From NCBI GenBank assembly GCA_040616305.1, contig CP159918.1, positions 2,046,001-2,110,000 of the forward strand: a stretch of DNA of 64,000 bases, in the 5' to 3' direction. Below are positions 52,458 to 62,170 of this stretch, piece by piece (position 1 is the first letter of the stretch; every line of letters starts with the position of its first letter). Under the pieces are notes generated by a model. That model was not told where the DNA came from. It saw only the letters and a program-made list of their open reading frames with translations, and did no database searches. The position numbers and the translations under genes were made by a program. The stretch comes from UBA1876 sp003446665 (GTDB taxonomy: Bacteria; Synergistota; Synergistia; Synergistales; Thermovirgaceae).

Positions 52458-52784
52458 ATGAGCAACATTCACTTACAAGACCCCGCTAATTTCAGCGAGA
52501 CTTTTCTTGATGAATACTGCAAAAACGGTCTTGGTGGTGGATTTTCAAAACGCGATGTTGATGTTCTCGTGTTCTTCCTCCTGCTTCAGGACGAAAGATA
52601 TCAGCTGCCGGAAGACATTTTTATAGCCTGCAGGGAACTCAAGCTCTCGGAAACAAAAGTCCGCCGCCTGTATCAGGATGCGCAACTCAAGTACATGCAA
52701 TACGATGAGGAAGAGGCCAAGAAAAGATTCATTGCCGTGGTCGAATCGTGTTTCCGAGGTGCGGACAAAATCTTGGACTCTTAA
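52458..52784 (+). CDS. small uncharacterised protein, possibly truncated
   Basis: A 108-residue soluble protein of unknown family (LDEYCKNGLGGGFSKRDVDV, then ELKLSETKVRRLYQDAQLKY). AAGGAGGAGG lies before its ATG, so it is probably expressed. The HTH-like spacing of the LKLSETKVRRLY stretch hints at DNA binding, which is speculative. The gene lies between two degenerate IS21-type ends next to the HerA-like ATPase, and its C-terminus may be shortened by the IS end. The region 52932-53201 shows no gene of note. Confidence 0.55.
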   Translation: MSNIHLQDPANFSETFLDEYCKNGLGGGFSKRDVDVLVFFLLLQDERYQLPEDIFIACRELKLSETKVRRLYQDAQLKYMQYDEEEAKKRFIAVVESCFRGADKILDS

Positions 52785-53201
52785 CGAGACAGGAAGCTGT
52801 CCATGTATTCGAGAGGAAATAAACCGCGAAACTGTGGATGTTTCAAAATTACATCTGCATGGTCACGAGCTGACGTGCACACCTGCGGAAAAGTGGATGG
52901 AAAACTTCGGGAATCTGAGGGTAAATTGACATGAAGATCAGGGACGCTATCGAGAGAACCTTTTTGTGTGCGAATTCCCAAGTCCTGCGACTGGAAGCGA
53001 TTCTTGCCTAAAGACCTTGTCGCAAATGGAGGAAAGAGAGCAATTGCCTGAAATAAAGCGGAAATACCGGAACACGATTGATTTCATACGGGGGCATTCA
53101 AAAGAGCGTATTGATGACAACTCCGGCTGATGATGGACGAGGGAGACGGACCCTTTGCATAGATACAGCACTTTGCAACAAACCGATCCGGAGGTGAAGC
53201 A

Positions 53202-54620
53202 GTGCTCACGCAGGCAATAAAGGATCTGAATGCACAACACCGTTTCAGGGATCCAGTTTATGGCTTCATCAAAGCGACGGATGCGGAGATGAAGATAATA
53301 GATACGCCTGTCTTCCAGCGATTGAGAAGGATTCACCAGTTGGCATTGACGAAGTATGTCTATCCAGGAGCAGAGCATAGCCGTTTTGTTCATTCCGTGG
53401 GAGTTATGCATGCGGCGACAGAAGTTTTCAGACACATACTTGATGATGAAAAGGTGCCAGAACAGGTAAAAACAAATATTGATAAGTATTTTACCAACGG
53501 AGAAAAAATTCCCCTTAAAGAAGGAATCTCCCTTGCTTTGAAACAGCTACGTTTTGCTGCTTTGCTTCACGATGTGGGGCATTTGCCCTTTTCTCATGCA
53601 ACGGAAGAGGTCCTTCTGAAAAAAGAGATCAATCACGAAGATATCGGCTGGTACATAATTATTGAGCATCCGGAAATTTCCGAGACAATACGCCAAGAAG
53701 GAGTCGATCCGGTTTCTGTCGGAAATTTGATAAAGTCTTATGGCTCATCTCCATCATGGTTTGATTTACTGCTTGGAAGCGTTATTTCGGGCCATTTTGA
53801 TGCCGACAGGGCCGATTACCTGTTGCGCGATTCTTATTATTGCGGGGTACGGTATGGTGAATATGATTACAAAAGGTATCTCTCGACGATTCGAATCAAG
53901 AATTCGAGTCCCCTGGAGTTTATAATTACGGCAGACGATGTTTCGATCATGGAAGAATTCCTCCTGGCAAGATACCATTACAACCTGCAGGTTCCCTTCC
54001 ATCGCACCAGGGGCGGATACGATATCGCGCTTCAAAAGTTTGTTGAAAAAGATTGTTCAAAGTGGCACAGTTCTTTTAGGGAAACAGTTTCTGTCTCGGA
54101 TAAAAAGGTTGAAAGCCTGGATTTTGATCGTTGGATCCGTTGTGATGATTACTCGTTTTTCAACGTAATTTTCGATGACGACAAAGCTGAATCGTTCTGG
54201 GCCAAATGTCTGAAACGGCAGGAACACCTTGAAATGGCTTATGAAAAGCTGGGTACGCTTGAAACAGGTCCGGAGGAATTTGGGAAAGCGAAAGAAACGT
54301 TAAAGAACGCAGGAATCGATTATTACCCATGGGAAGAAAAACTGAAACTCCATAAATTGACAGAAAACAAAACATCCGACGAAAAAGACGCCACACCATT
54401 CTTCGTCATAGACAGAGAAGGCGAAACAATTGCTCCACTTGAGAAATATTCGCCATTTTTCAAGGCGTTCAACAAGTCGGTTCCGTTTATCTGGCGAATT
54501 TACGGTAAGAAAGGTGACAAAGAAAAAATCCGTAACCTGATCTTTGAGACCATCGGCAGAAGGGAGGAGAAGATCAATGACCAGCAAGCGGCAAAAGGAA
54601 GTTCTCAGATATGTGATTGA
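53202..54620 (+). CDS. HD-domain phosphohydrolase (COG1078/SAMHD1-like)
   Basis: A 472-residue metal-dependent HD hydrolase. The N-terminus DPVYGFIKATDAEMKIIDTP and QRLRRIHQLALTKYVYPGAEHSRFEHS-like block are typical of the dGTPase-related family. The HD pair is in LLHDVGHLPFSH and a further Asp in SGHFDADRADYLLRDS. Members hydrolyse dNTPs or nucleotides; dNTP depletion is a known anti-phage strategy, but this one may be a housekeeping relative. It starts at a GTG with GGAGGTGA upstream. The next gene overlaps its end by 44 bases. Confidence 0.82.
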   Translation: MLTQAIKDLNAQHRFRDPVYGFIKATDAEMKIIDTPVFQRLRRIHQLALTKYVYPGAEHSRFVHSVGVMHAATEVFRHILDDEKVPEQVKTNIDKYFTNGEKIPLKEGISLALKQLRFAALLHDVGHLPFSHATEEVLLKKEINHEDIGWYIIIEHPEISETIRQEGVDPVSVGNLIKSYGSSPSWFDLLLGSVISGHFDADRADYLLRDSYYCGVRYGEYDYKRYLSTIRIKNSSPLEFIITADDVSIMEEFLLARYHYNLQVPFHRTRGGYDIALQKFVEKDCSKWHSSFRETVSVSDKKVESLDFDRWIRCDDYSFFNVIFDDDKAESFWAKCLKRQEHLEMAYEKLGTLETGPEEFGKAKETLKNAGIDYYPWEEKLKLHKLTENKTSDEKDATPFFVIDREGETIAPLEKYSPFFKAFNKSVPFIWRIYGKKGDKEKIRNLIFETIGRREEKINDQQAAKGSSQICD

Positions 54621-54856
54621 GTACTTTTCGAAACAAAACAAAAATGCCCAGAAGATCCTTGTGCAAAAAGCCATTTATTTCCTCAACTTTATTGGAATAG
54701 ATACAGGCTTCAGATTTGAAGGGTATCAGTATGGCCCCTTCTCGATGGACGTTATGAACGTTGCCGATGAGATGGAGACCTCCCGGGAAATCAAGATTGA
54801 TAGAACAACGTATGTTGCAGATGAAGGCCTTGTTTGCGATTATCAGGAAATTGGTG
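54577..54856 (+). pseudogene. Panacea-like (DUF4065) gene, 5' part, split by transposons
   Basis: The first 93 codons from the ATG at 54577 (MTSKRQKEVLRYVIEYF). The stretch LVQKAIYFLNFIG with YQYGPFSMDV matches the Panacea domain, a general antitoxin module. It is interrupted after QEIG by element X. Joined to 62171-62400 with the AATTGGTG duplication removed, the frame is 170 codons including the stop (169 residues), a normal Panacea length. It overlaps the HD gene, suggesting a two-gene module. Confidence 0.7.
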
Positions 54857-54978
54857 TATAAACGCTAACATAAAACTGAGCCAAAAACGGCAGTAGTGCT
54901 CACGTAAAAGTGAGCCACCCCAACCGAAATTCCTCCTATCATGCAATCAGGACAGACGCATGAAGGAGGAGGAAAAGG

Positions 54979-55899
54979 ATGGTGGTTGGGGTGGACCAGT
55001 ACAAGCGTATCAGAAAAATGGCGGTTGAAGAGGGACTCTCCCAAAGGGAGATCGCGAGGCAACTCGGCATATCCAGGAACACCGTCGCCAGGTACTGCAA
55101 GGGCGAACACATGCCGTGGGAACAGGCGAGGCGGGCCAAAAAGCCAGGGATCGTGAACCAGGATATCGAGCAATTCATACATTCCTGCCTTGAACACGAC
55201 AAAGATCCCGATGTTCCGAAGAAACAGCACCACACGGCGAGGCGCATATACGAGCGGCTCGTTGCTGAGAAGGGCTTCACCGGGGGCGAGTCCACCGTCA
55301 GAAGGTGGGTGAACCTCTTGCGCGACGAATCTGGCGAGGCATACATGCCGCTGCACTTTGTGCTGGGTGAAGCCGCCCAGGTGGACTGGGGAGAGGCTAC
55401 ATTCTATCTGCGTGGAGAAAGGACCAGGGCGAACCTGCTCTGCTTCAGGCTGTGCGGAAGTCGGCACATAGATGTCCGGGCATACCCCCGGAAGGACCTT
55501 GAAAGTTTTCTCGAAGGACACATCGGGTTCTTCGAGCGCATAGGAGGCGTCCCTCGCACCATGATATACGACAACCTCCGCACGGCGGTGCTCAAAGACT
55601 GGGGCAAGCGAGCCGTCTGCCAGGAAAAGTTCGAGCGGTTCTCGGCCCATTATGCCTTTACGCCCCGGTTCTGCAACATCGGCAAGGGAAACGAGAAGGG
55701 CCTGGTCGAGGGGTTGGTCGGGTATGCCCGCCGTAACGTCTTCGTCCCTCTGCCGTGGGTGGACTGTTGGGAGGAACTCAACATCCCCTTGGCCGAGCGG
55801 TGCGACAGGTACAAAGAGCGCCACATCCGCGGCATGAACCTGAGCGTCGCCGAGCTCTTCGAAGCCGAGCGGAAGCTGCTTCTTCCCCTTCCCGCGGTG
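54979..55899 (+). pseudogene. istA: istA of element X, 5' part
   Basis: 307 codons of an IS21 transposase: an N-terminal HTH (GLSQREIARQLGISRNTVARY), then the DDE core with EAAQVDWGEATF and the Asp in RTMIYDNLRTAV; GNEKGLVEGLVGYARRN holds the Glu. It is cut by element Y after LPLPAV. It continues at 58375; joined, the protein is 490 residues. Confidence 0.9.
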
Positions 55900-55966
55900 T
55901 GTTTTTTGCAAGCCCTTTTTCCCCAGTTTTGCATCAGCTCGTCCCCAGTCGGGGGGTGGGGATTTT

Positions 55967-56698
55967 TTACGCCTGAACCCGCATCAATGAATCCCGCACC
56001 CGGTTGCTCGGGCCATCGAAAAGCAGCAGATAGCTGTGGTGCACGAGCCTGTCAATAATGGCGGCCGTCATCTGCTCGTCGTAGAAGATGCCGACCCACC
56101 GGCTGAATTCAAGGTTTGTCGTGAGGATCACACTCCTCCTTTCGTAGCTGTCGGAGATAACCTGGAACAACAACTGCGCCGCGTCCCGGTCCAGGGGCAC
56201 ATACCCCCACTCGTCGCAGACCAGAAGATCCAGCTTCCGGATCGACGCAAGCAGCTTGCTCAGCTCGCCGGATTTCTTCGCGTCGGACAGCTGGTTCACC
56301 AGGTTCGCCGTCCGGTAAAACCCCACCTTCAACCCCTTCCGGCACGCCTCTATTCCCAGGGCAATGGCCAGGTGCGTCTTGCCCGTCCCCACGTTGCCAT
56401 AGAGGATGAGGTTCCGCTTTTCGTCAATGAATGTACACTGTTTCAGGTTCTCGGGAGTGAGCCCCGAAGGGAGCTTCACCTCGTCGAACCGAAAATCCTC
56501 AAAGGTCTTGTAGCTGTAGAAGTTCGCGTTTTTCACCAGCCGTTCCCGCTTGGAGGCCTCCCGGTGACGGATCTCGAGCTTCAGCAGTTCCAGCAGGTAC
56601 TCCTGAAAACTCTCGCCCCGGACCATCTCGCTGTTGTCCACCAGGTTCCTGCTCAGCCTGAGCCGCTTGCAGCAGGTAGCGATCTCGTTTTTCAGCAT
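55967..56698 (-). CDS. istB: IS21 family helper ATPase IstB (element Y)
   Basis: A 243-residue DnaC-like AAA+ ATPase with Walker A YGNVGTGKTHLAIAL and Walker B LDLLVCDEWGYVPLD, which helps IstA choose and capture targets. The ATG ending at 56698 overlaps the istA stop by 7 bases; the frame opens farther upstream inside istA. Confidence 0.93.
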   Translation of the reverse strand: MLKNEIATCCKRLRLSRNLVDNSEMVRGESFQEYLLELLKLEIRHREASKRERLVKNANFYSYKTFEDFRFDEVKLPSGLTPENLKQCTFIDEKRNLILYGNVGTGKTHLAIALGIEACRKGLKVGFYRTANLVNQLSDAKKSGELSKLLASIRKLDLLVCDEWGYVPLDRDAAQLLFQVISDSYERRSVILTTNLEFSRWVGIFYDEQMTAAIIDRLVHHSYLLLFDGPSNRVRDSLMRVQA

Positions 56699-58212
56699 TG
56701 TTTCGCACCCTTGCGCCCCAGCATGGCGTCGTAGTCCGTGACGGAAAAGCTGAATGCCGGAAGCTCCGGAAGGTCGCATCCTTCAAGGTCCAGTCTCTCG
56801 CGCAGTTCACCCTGGTTCAGGTAGCCGTGCAGGGCAAGGAGGCTGTCCAGGTCGGTGACGCCCCGGGAAACGGCCTCGGCGACGCTTGCCACAGACCTTT
56901 CAAAGCCGTCTTTTTCACTCAGTGACGCGAGCACCCCGAGGGCTTTCTTTCGGTCGTCTTTCGCCAGGTTGTCAAGGTAGGCCTTGAGGGGGTCCGGGAG
57001 CATGTCCCAGATCCCCGTGTATTTGAGGGCCCCCGGGTTCCGGGAGAGCTGGGTGAGGTAGGGGATCCAGTCCATGGCTTCCTGCTTCGTGTTTCCGTAG
57101 AGCCTCTGGTGTACGGTAATGGGCCGGTGGCTTTCATCCAGGGGGATGACCCTGTCCGAGGTGATTTGTACCAGGATCCGGCTTCTGGCATATTTGGGCG
57201 CCGTGGAGTAGGTATGGTGCGGCGTGAGGTGGAACTTGCCCCAGGCGTCCACCCTGACGTGTTCGTAGCTGCTGCAGTCGAAGGGAACGGAAGGCAGGGG
57301 CAAAAGGGCGTTTTTGTCCTCTTCGTGCAAGAGGGCGATGTGTCCCTCCTTGCGGTAGTGTTCACGCTGGTGGTCCGACTCGCAGAGGGCCAGAAGTTTC
57401 GGGTTGTATTCCCTGAGGCTGCCCACTTCGGGAGGCGGGACAAGGAAGTTGCGGCGGTGGTAGCCCACCTTGTTTTCGACGCTTCCTTTCTCGTTGCCGG
57501 CGGCGGGGTTGCAGAAAACGGCCTCGAAACGGTAGTGTTCCTTGAAGCGCAGGAATTCGTCCGTCAGGGTCCTGCCCCCGTTTTTGAGGATGGCCGTCAC
57601 CATGACGGAAGCGTTGTCGAACCACAGGCGGGACGGGACACCACCAAGATGCTCGAAGAGGTTCCGCAGGCCCTCGAAGAGACACTCCCGGTTTTCCCCC
57701 TTGAAAAGCTGCAGGTAACCGGCGTTGCTGTGGGGGAAGGTCAGGTTCAGGTACTTGCCCCTGCAGAGGGTGCCCTTTTCGTAAAAGTCGGCGGAGCCGA
57801 AGTCCACCTGGGCCTCGCCCGTATTGTGGACCAGGGGAAGGGCCGCACCAGTCGTCCCGTAAATCTCCTTTTTCTTTTCCTTGACGTAGAGGGCGACGGT
57901 CCGGTAGCTGCAGGGAAAGTCCTCATGCATGGACACCAGCCTGCTATAGACCCGCCTGGCGGTATGGCGCTGTTTGCGCCGCATGCGACGGTCCGATTTG
58001 AGCCATTCGTCGATGGTGTCCTTGTATGGGTCAAGCTTGTGGTTTTTTGTGGTTTCCTTCACTGCCGGCCTGGCCACGTTGAAGTCCTCCTGCTGAATGT
58101 ATTTCCGTACGGTCTTGCGATCTTTCCCATACTCTTTGGCGATTGTGCTGATCGTCTTGCCTTTTGCGTAGTAGGCCTCTCTGATATCATCGATTTCGGT
58201 CATTGTGAGCAT
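56692..58212 (-). CDS. istA: IS21 family transposase IstA (element Y)
   Basis: A 506-residue transposase: HTH near the N-terminus (KTISTIAKEYGKDRKTVRKY), a DDE core with GEAQVDFGSADF, SRLWFDNASVMV and GNEKGSVENKVGYHRRN, and a C-terminal beta-barrel-like region. The frame is intact, so element Y may be active. Confidence 0.95.
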   Translation of the reverse strand: MLTMTEIDDIREAYYAKGKTISTIAKEYGKDRKTVRKYIQQEDFNVARPAVKETTKNHKLDPYKDTIDEWLKSDRRMRRKQRHTARRVYSRLVSMHEDFPCSYRTVALYVKEKKKEIYGTTGAALPLVHNTGEAQVDFGSADFYEKGTLCRGKYLNLTFPHSNAGYLQLFKGENRECLFEGLRNLFEHLGGVPSRLWFDNASVMVTAILKNGGRTLTDEFLRFKEHYRFEAVFCNPAAGNEKGSVENKVGYHRRNFLVPPPEVGSLREYNPKLLALCESDHQREHYRKEGHIALLHEEDKNALLPLPSVPFDCSSYEHVRVDAWGKFHLTPHHTYSTAPKYARSRILVQITSDRVIPLDESHRPITVHQRLYGNTKQEAMDWIPYLTQLSRNPGALKYTGIWDMLPDPLKAYLDNLAKDDRKKALGVLASLSEKDGFERSVASVAEAVSRGVTDLDSLLALHGYLNQGELRERLDLEGCDLPELPAFSFSVTDYDAMLGRKGAKQC

Positions 58213-58374
58213 CCTCCAGTCACTCCCCTTTTAGTTCTGTCCCGAACTAAAAGGTACGAGGTCTCGGTCATGCTTGCAATGGCCTTTCGCATTTCCGGGG
58301 ATGACCCAATTACATTAGTGGGGATTTGGCCGTTTCACTGGTGTCCGTTTTTAGTCTGCAATAAACACGCGGTG

Positions 58375-58926
58375 CCCTACGAGGCTGCCCTGGTGAAGAC
58401 TCTCAAGGTGGACCACTTCAGCACCATAGGCATAGACGGGAACCGATACTCCGTCCCCGTAGAACACGCGGGACGCCACGTGACGGCAAAGCTGTCCGCC
58501 TTCCGTCTCGAGGCCTTCTACCGGGGCAAGAGGATAGCCTGCCACAGCAGGTGCTTCGACAAGAAGCGTACCATCTACGAGCTGGGACACTACATCCCGC
58601 TTCTTGAGAAAAAGCCCCGGTCTGTCAACAACGCCGCCCCGGTGGCAGAACTCGAGATCCCGCCAAAACTGCGTGAGGTGGCCGCGAGGTCGGAAGACCC
58701 TGACCGGGCCATGGTCCGCATCCTCAAGCTCTGCACGGAGCACGGCATCCAACGCGTCGCCGAGGCCGCAAGACGCGGGCCTGCACTTTCACTCGACGCC
58801 CTTCGCCTGGCATTGTGGGAAAAAGACGACCGAAAAGCAGGAGAAGGCCTGGCGACACCGGACGTCAGAGTCGAAACCGTGGACCTGGGTTCCTACGACC
58901 TGCTCCTGGAGAAGGCGAAATCATGA
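58375..58926 (+). pseudogene. istA: istA of element X, 3' part
   Basis: The remaining 183 codons of the X transposase, from PYEAALVKTLKVDHF after the target duplication to the stop overlapping istB (ATGA). The upstream open frame through element Y is fortuitous. Confidence 0.88.
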
Positions 58927-59397
58927 AACCTGACGTGGCGGCACGCATATCGATCCTCGCGAAGCGGCTGCGCACCCCTTCGTTTCGCGAATGCGGCCCG
59001 CTCCTGCGGGAGGCCCGGGAACAGGGCCTGGATTACGAAGCCTTCCTGCTCTTGCTCCTCGAGCAGGAGGTTCGACAACGGGACGACAAGGCACGGCAGA
59101 AGCGGCTGCGGGCGGCACGGTTCCCCCTGGCGAAAAGCCTCGACGAATTCGACATGTCCCGGCTGGCGAACGTTTCCGAAGCCTCACTCTGGGACCTGGC
59201 CTCCGGGGACTTCGTGGACCGCAGGCAGAACGTTATCCTCGTGGGGAACCCCGGTACCGGGAAGACTCATCTGGCCATTGGTTTGGGAAGGAGGCTCTGC
59301 GAGAAGGGATTCTCGGTCCGTTTCACACAGGCTGCGTCACTGGCGACGGAACTTTCCGAAGCCGCAGAGGACAAGGTGCTGGGACGGCTTCTCAAGA
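58923..59397 (+). pseudogene. istB: istB of element X, 5' part
   Basis: It starts MKPDVAARISILAKRLRTPS and includes Walker A VGNPGTGKTHLAIGL. It is cut by element Z after GRLLK. With 61788-62080 it makes 768 bases, 255 residues, in one frame once the CAAGA duplication is removed. Confidence 0.9.
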
Positions 59398-59562
59398 TGT
59401 CAAGGGACACCCAGATTCCCGCACTAAGGGGACACCCACTTTCCCGCAGGTGTGCACATTCCCTCATGACCGTGCAGGTGTAATTCCTGAACTCCCGTAG
59501 TGGTAATTTTTCACCCAACTTTCTGAGCCCTTGCGCACAATACCTTGTTTCTCCTGTTTCGG

Positions 59563-60351
59563 TCACTCCTCCTTTCGCTGTTTCGGCCGGGTTCTTTGCT
59601 CCATCTCCCAGAGCCTGTAGCTGCTGCCATCAACATGAACCACGTGGCAGTGATGGAGCAGCCGGTCCAGGATCGCCGTGGTGAGCACCTCGTCTCCGGC
59701 AAGCATCTCCGGCCATTCCCGGATGCTCTTGTTCGACGTGATGATCGTGCTGGACCGTTCGTACCTGGCGCTCACCACCTTGAACAGAAGATGGGCGTCG
59801 CTTCTGTCCAGGGTCTGAAACCCGAGTTCGTCGATGACAAGGACCCCGGAAGACAGGTACTTCCGTCTTTTGTTCCGCCTGGAGGGGTTCTCCTCGTCCC
59901 GCCTGAGACGGTGCAAGAGGTCGTCGGCGGAAAGCCACGAGACGGAAAAGCCGTTTTGGACAGCCCTGACACCCAAAGCCGCCGCGAGATGGCTTTTGCC
60001 CACCCCGGGCGGGCCCAGAAGAAGGACGTTTTCCTTCCGTCTTACGTATTCGCAGGTCGCCAGAAGTTCGATCTCCTTTTTGCCCACGCTCCTCTGGAAG
60101 GTGAAGTCGAAGTTTTCCAGGGTCTTGCCGTGGGGAAGCCCCGACAGCTTGAGGGAGGTCTTGATCCTCCGTTCTTCGCGGTATTCCCGCTCCTTCTGGA
60201 GGACCCGTTCCAGAAAGTCGCTGAAGGAGGCGTTGTCCTTCACGGCCTGCTCCATGAGTTCCGGCAGGATGTGCTGCACCTGTTCGAACCCCATCTCCTC
60301 GAGGAGCTTCCTGCTCGCATCAAGGCCCGTGGTTTCCGTGACCTTCGTCAT
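59563..60351 (-). CDS. istB: IS21 family helper ATPase IstB (element Z)
   Basis: A 262-residue AAA+ ATPase with Walker A LGPPGVGKSHLAAAL and Walker B GVLVIDELGFQTLD. The ATG overlaps the istA stop as ATGA. The protein is only distantly similar to IstB of X and Y, so the three elements are of different IS21 subgroups. Confidence 0.93.
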   Translation of the reverse strand: MTKVTETTGLDASRKLLEEMGFEQVQHILPELMEQAVKDNASFSDFLERVLQKEREYREERRIKTSLKLSGLPHGKTLENFDFTFQRSVGKKEIELLATCEYVRRKENVLLLGPPGVGKSHLAAALGVRAVQNGFSVSWLSADDLLHRLRRDEENPSRRNKRRKYLSSGVLVIDELGFQTLDRSDAHLLFKVVSARYERSSTIITSNKSIREWPEMLAGDEVLTTAILDRLLHHCHVVHVDGSSYRLWEMEQRTRPKQRKEE

Positions 60352-61622
60352 GACGTGGTCCCCCTTCGAGCAGCTCCGACGAGCTCCTCATACCGGTCGA
60401 TGGACCGCCTGGGGGCGTCTTCGATCTCCCAGCTTCTGGGGACGACGATCTGTCTGCCGATTTTGCCCAGGGGCACAGGGGCATGTGCCCTGTCCTCGCC
60501 TGATACCTCGTAGTGGCTCTGGTCCACGAGAAGCCGGCAGTCGGTCTTCCTCGGGAAGACGCAGAGCCGTTTCCCTTCGCCCCAGATCTCGACGGTGCCG
60601 CTGCAGCCCCGTACCTGCACGGTTCGCTTCGCCCACCGGTAGGGGACGCTGTAGCGCCGTCCCTCGAAGGCGACGAGGCAGTCCCGGCTGACTTCCCGAA
60701 GAACCTGGACGTCGAAGGGTTCGGGAAGCGAAGGCGGTAGGGGTTTCAGGTATGGTCTTTCAAGGTGCCAGCTCTCGTAGACGCTCTTTCCCGTGACGGG
60801 ACAGGTGAGTTTCTTCGATCTGTCGACGACTCGAATTGCGCCGGTTTCCTGCAGGTCTTCTGTGTCTTCGAAGCGGTCTTTCTCGGTGACCTGGAGGACC
60901 TTGACGTCGTCAACCCGTCTTTCGGCCTTGCCCTTGTCCCGCGGGGTGTTGACCCGGTGCGGGTCCGGCGTGAATTCCATCTGCTTCGCGTAGGTCTCGT
61001 AGCCTTCGTTGATTTTGGCCCAGGCCCCGCATCCGGAGGCGACGCCGGTCTTGAGGTTGTCGAGCCTGACAAAGGACGGGACGCCGCCCAGAAACTCGAA
61101 GGCCCTGTTGTGGCTGTTGAGCCAGGCGAGCATGTTCTCGCTTTTGCTCCAGATGACCACCCACATCCGGGAGTGGGACAGGGTCATGACGAAGGCCGAA
61201 AGCCTGGTGAATCCGCCGAGGGAATGGACGTACACCCGCTTTTGAAGCCAGTCCACCTGCGCCTGGGCGCCGGGTCGGGTCTCGACACGGCGGAAGGGCT
61301 GCACCTCGGGTTGTGCCGTCCTGCGGCGGACGTACCGGACCACCGCCTTGTAGCTGCCGGTATATCCGTGTTCCATCTGAAGCGTTTCGTATAAGACCCG
61401 TATGGGCTCCGGACGAGTGCCGGGCCGCCGTTCTTCCTGCTGCTGTATCCACTCGAGGATGAGTGGTTCGTATGGAGAGCACGCTTCCTGCTGTTGTGCC
61501 CTGCCGTCCACAGCACCGGCCCGTTTCCTTCCGAGCCTGTATCTCAAGGTGCTTTCGTCCACGTCGAAGGTGGACGCGATCTTCCTGACGCTCTGGTTTC
61601 TTGCAAGTTCTTCCGCACACAT
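60348..61622 (-). CDS. istA: IS21 family transposase IstA (element Z)
   Basis: A transposase of about 424 residues: HTH (ELARNQSVRKIASTFDVDES), DDE core with GAQAQVDWLQKRVYV, PSFVRLDNLKTGV and the Glu near DKGKAERRVDDVK. The start is an ATG ending at 61622 with AAGGAG upstream; a GTG at 61649 is an in-frame alternative. The frame is intact. Confidence 0.9.
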   Translation of the reverse strand: MCAEELARNQSVRKIASTFDVDESTLRYRLGRKRAGAVDGRAQQQEACSPYEPLILEWIQQQEERRPGTRPEPIRVLYETLQMEHGYTGSYKAVVRYVRRRTAQPEVQPFRRVETRPGAQAQVDWLQKRVYVHSLGGFTRLSAFVMTLSHSRMWVVIWSKSENMLAWLNSHNRAFEFLGGVPSFVRLDNLKTGVASGCGAWAKINEGYETYAKQMEFTPDPHRVNTPRDKGKAERRVDDVKVLQVTEKDRFEDTEDLQETGAIRVVDRSKKLTCPVTGKSVYESWHLERPYLKPLPPSLPEPFDVQVLREVSRDCLVAFEGRRYSVPYRWAKRTVQVRGCSGTVEIWGEGKRLCVFPRKTDCRLLVDQSHYEVSGEDRAHAPVPLGKIGRQIVVPRSWEIEDAPRRSIDRYEELVGAARRGTTS

Positions 61623-61787
61623 GATGTGATGCTCCTTCAGCTTGGCCACGGTCGGCACCCCCCAATTCAGGTTCTTACTGAACCAAGAATGCCATACCGT
61701 TCCCCAAAATTCACCACGGGAGTGTATCATTGTGCGGGAAACTGGATGTCCCCTTAGCTATATCCTAGGGGTGTCTGCGACACAAGA

Positions 61788-62080
61788 CACTTGAAAGGGT
61801 CGATCTCCTGATTCTGGACGAGCTCTCCTACGTGTCCTTTACGAAAAGCCAGTCGGAACTCCTGTTTCACGCCTTGTCGGCAAGGAACGAGAAAGGGAGC
61901 GTGATGATCACGACGAACCTCGAGTTCTCCAAATGGACGGAGCTTTTCCCCGATCCCATGCTCGCGGCCGCGATGATTGACAGGATCACGCACCGCTCGC
62001 ATATCCTGGACATGAACGGCGCCTCTTACCGATTGGCCGAGACGAAACGCCGGAAAACAAAAGAAAGTGGCTCAATTTAA
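61788..62080 (+). pseudogene. istB: istB of element X, 3' part
   Basis: It continues TLERVDLLILDELSYVSF (Walker B) and ends RRKTKESGSI. It is followed by the right terminal repeats of X. Confidence 0.88.
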
Positions 62081-62170
62081 ATGAGCAGGTGGCTCAGTTT
62101 TACATGAGCACGGGTGGCTCACTTTTGATGAGCACGTGGCTCAGTTTTATATGGACATTCGCAATTGGTG

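Larger units (their letters stand above)
51990..52931. mobile_element. degenerate IS21-family remnant (relative of element Z)
   Basis: It begins with TGTCGCAGACACCCCTAGGA, identical to the outer end of element Z (61782 inward), and continues with a decayed start of its istA up to about 52240. At 52850-52931 it ends with a degenerate match to Z's other end (CGGGAATCTGAGGG, then TTGACA). The middle is lost: it now holds an IS3 fragment and a 108-residue gene. Confidence 0.65.
55900..58367 (-). mobile_element. IS21-family element Y, complete, inside istA of X
   Basis: A 2,468-bp element with ends TGTTTTTTGCA and, on the other strand, TGTTTATTGCA. It has a 7-bp target duplication CGCGGTG (55893-55899 and 58368-58374). 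It carries intact istA and istB on the minus strand. Confidence 0.9.
59398..61782 (-). mobile_element. IS21-family element Z, complete, inside istB of X
   Basis: A 2,385-bp element with a 5-bp target duplication CAAGA (59393-59397 and 61783-61787). Its ends read TGTCAAGGGACACCC and, on the other strand, TGTCGCAGACACCCC; internal repeats TAAGGGGACA...TTTCCCGCA lie at both ends. The same outer end is found at 51990. Confidence 0.92.
54857..62162 (+). mobile_element. IS21-family element X, interrupted by elements Y and Z
   Basis: Bounded by an 8-bp target duplication AATTGGTG (54849-54856 and 62163-62170). Both ends carry ATAAAACTGAGCC and nearby AAAAGTGAGCCACC repeats, typical multiple IS21 terminal repeats. 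Without Y (55900-58367) and Z (59398-61782) and their duplications, X is 2,441 bp, a normal IS21 length. It carries istA and istB, each split once. Confidence 0.85.

Noticed and set aside
57109..58926. A single 605-codon protein spanning the right part of element Y and the end of istA
   Set aside because: The first ~420 codons are antisense to istA of Y; only the part after 58375 is coding, as shown by the target duplication.
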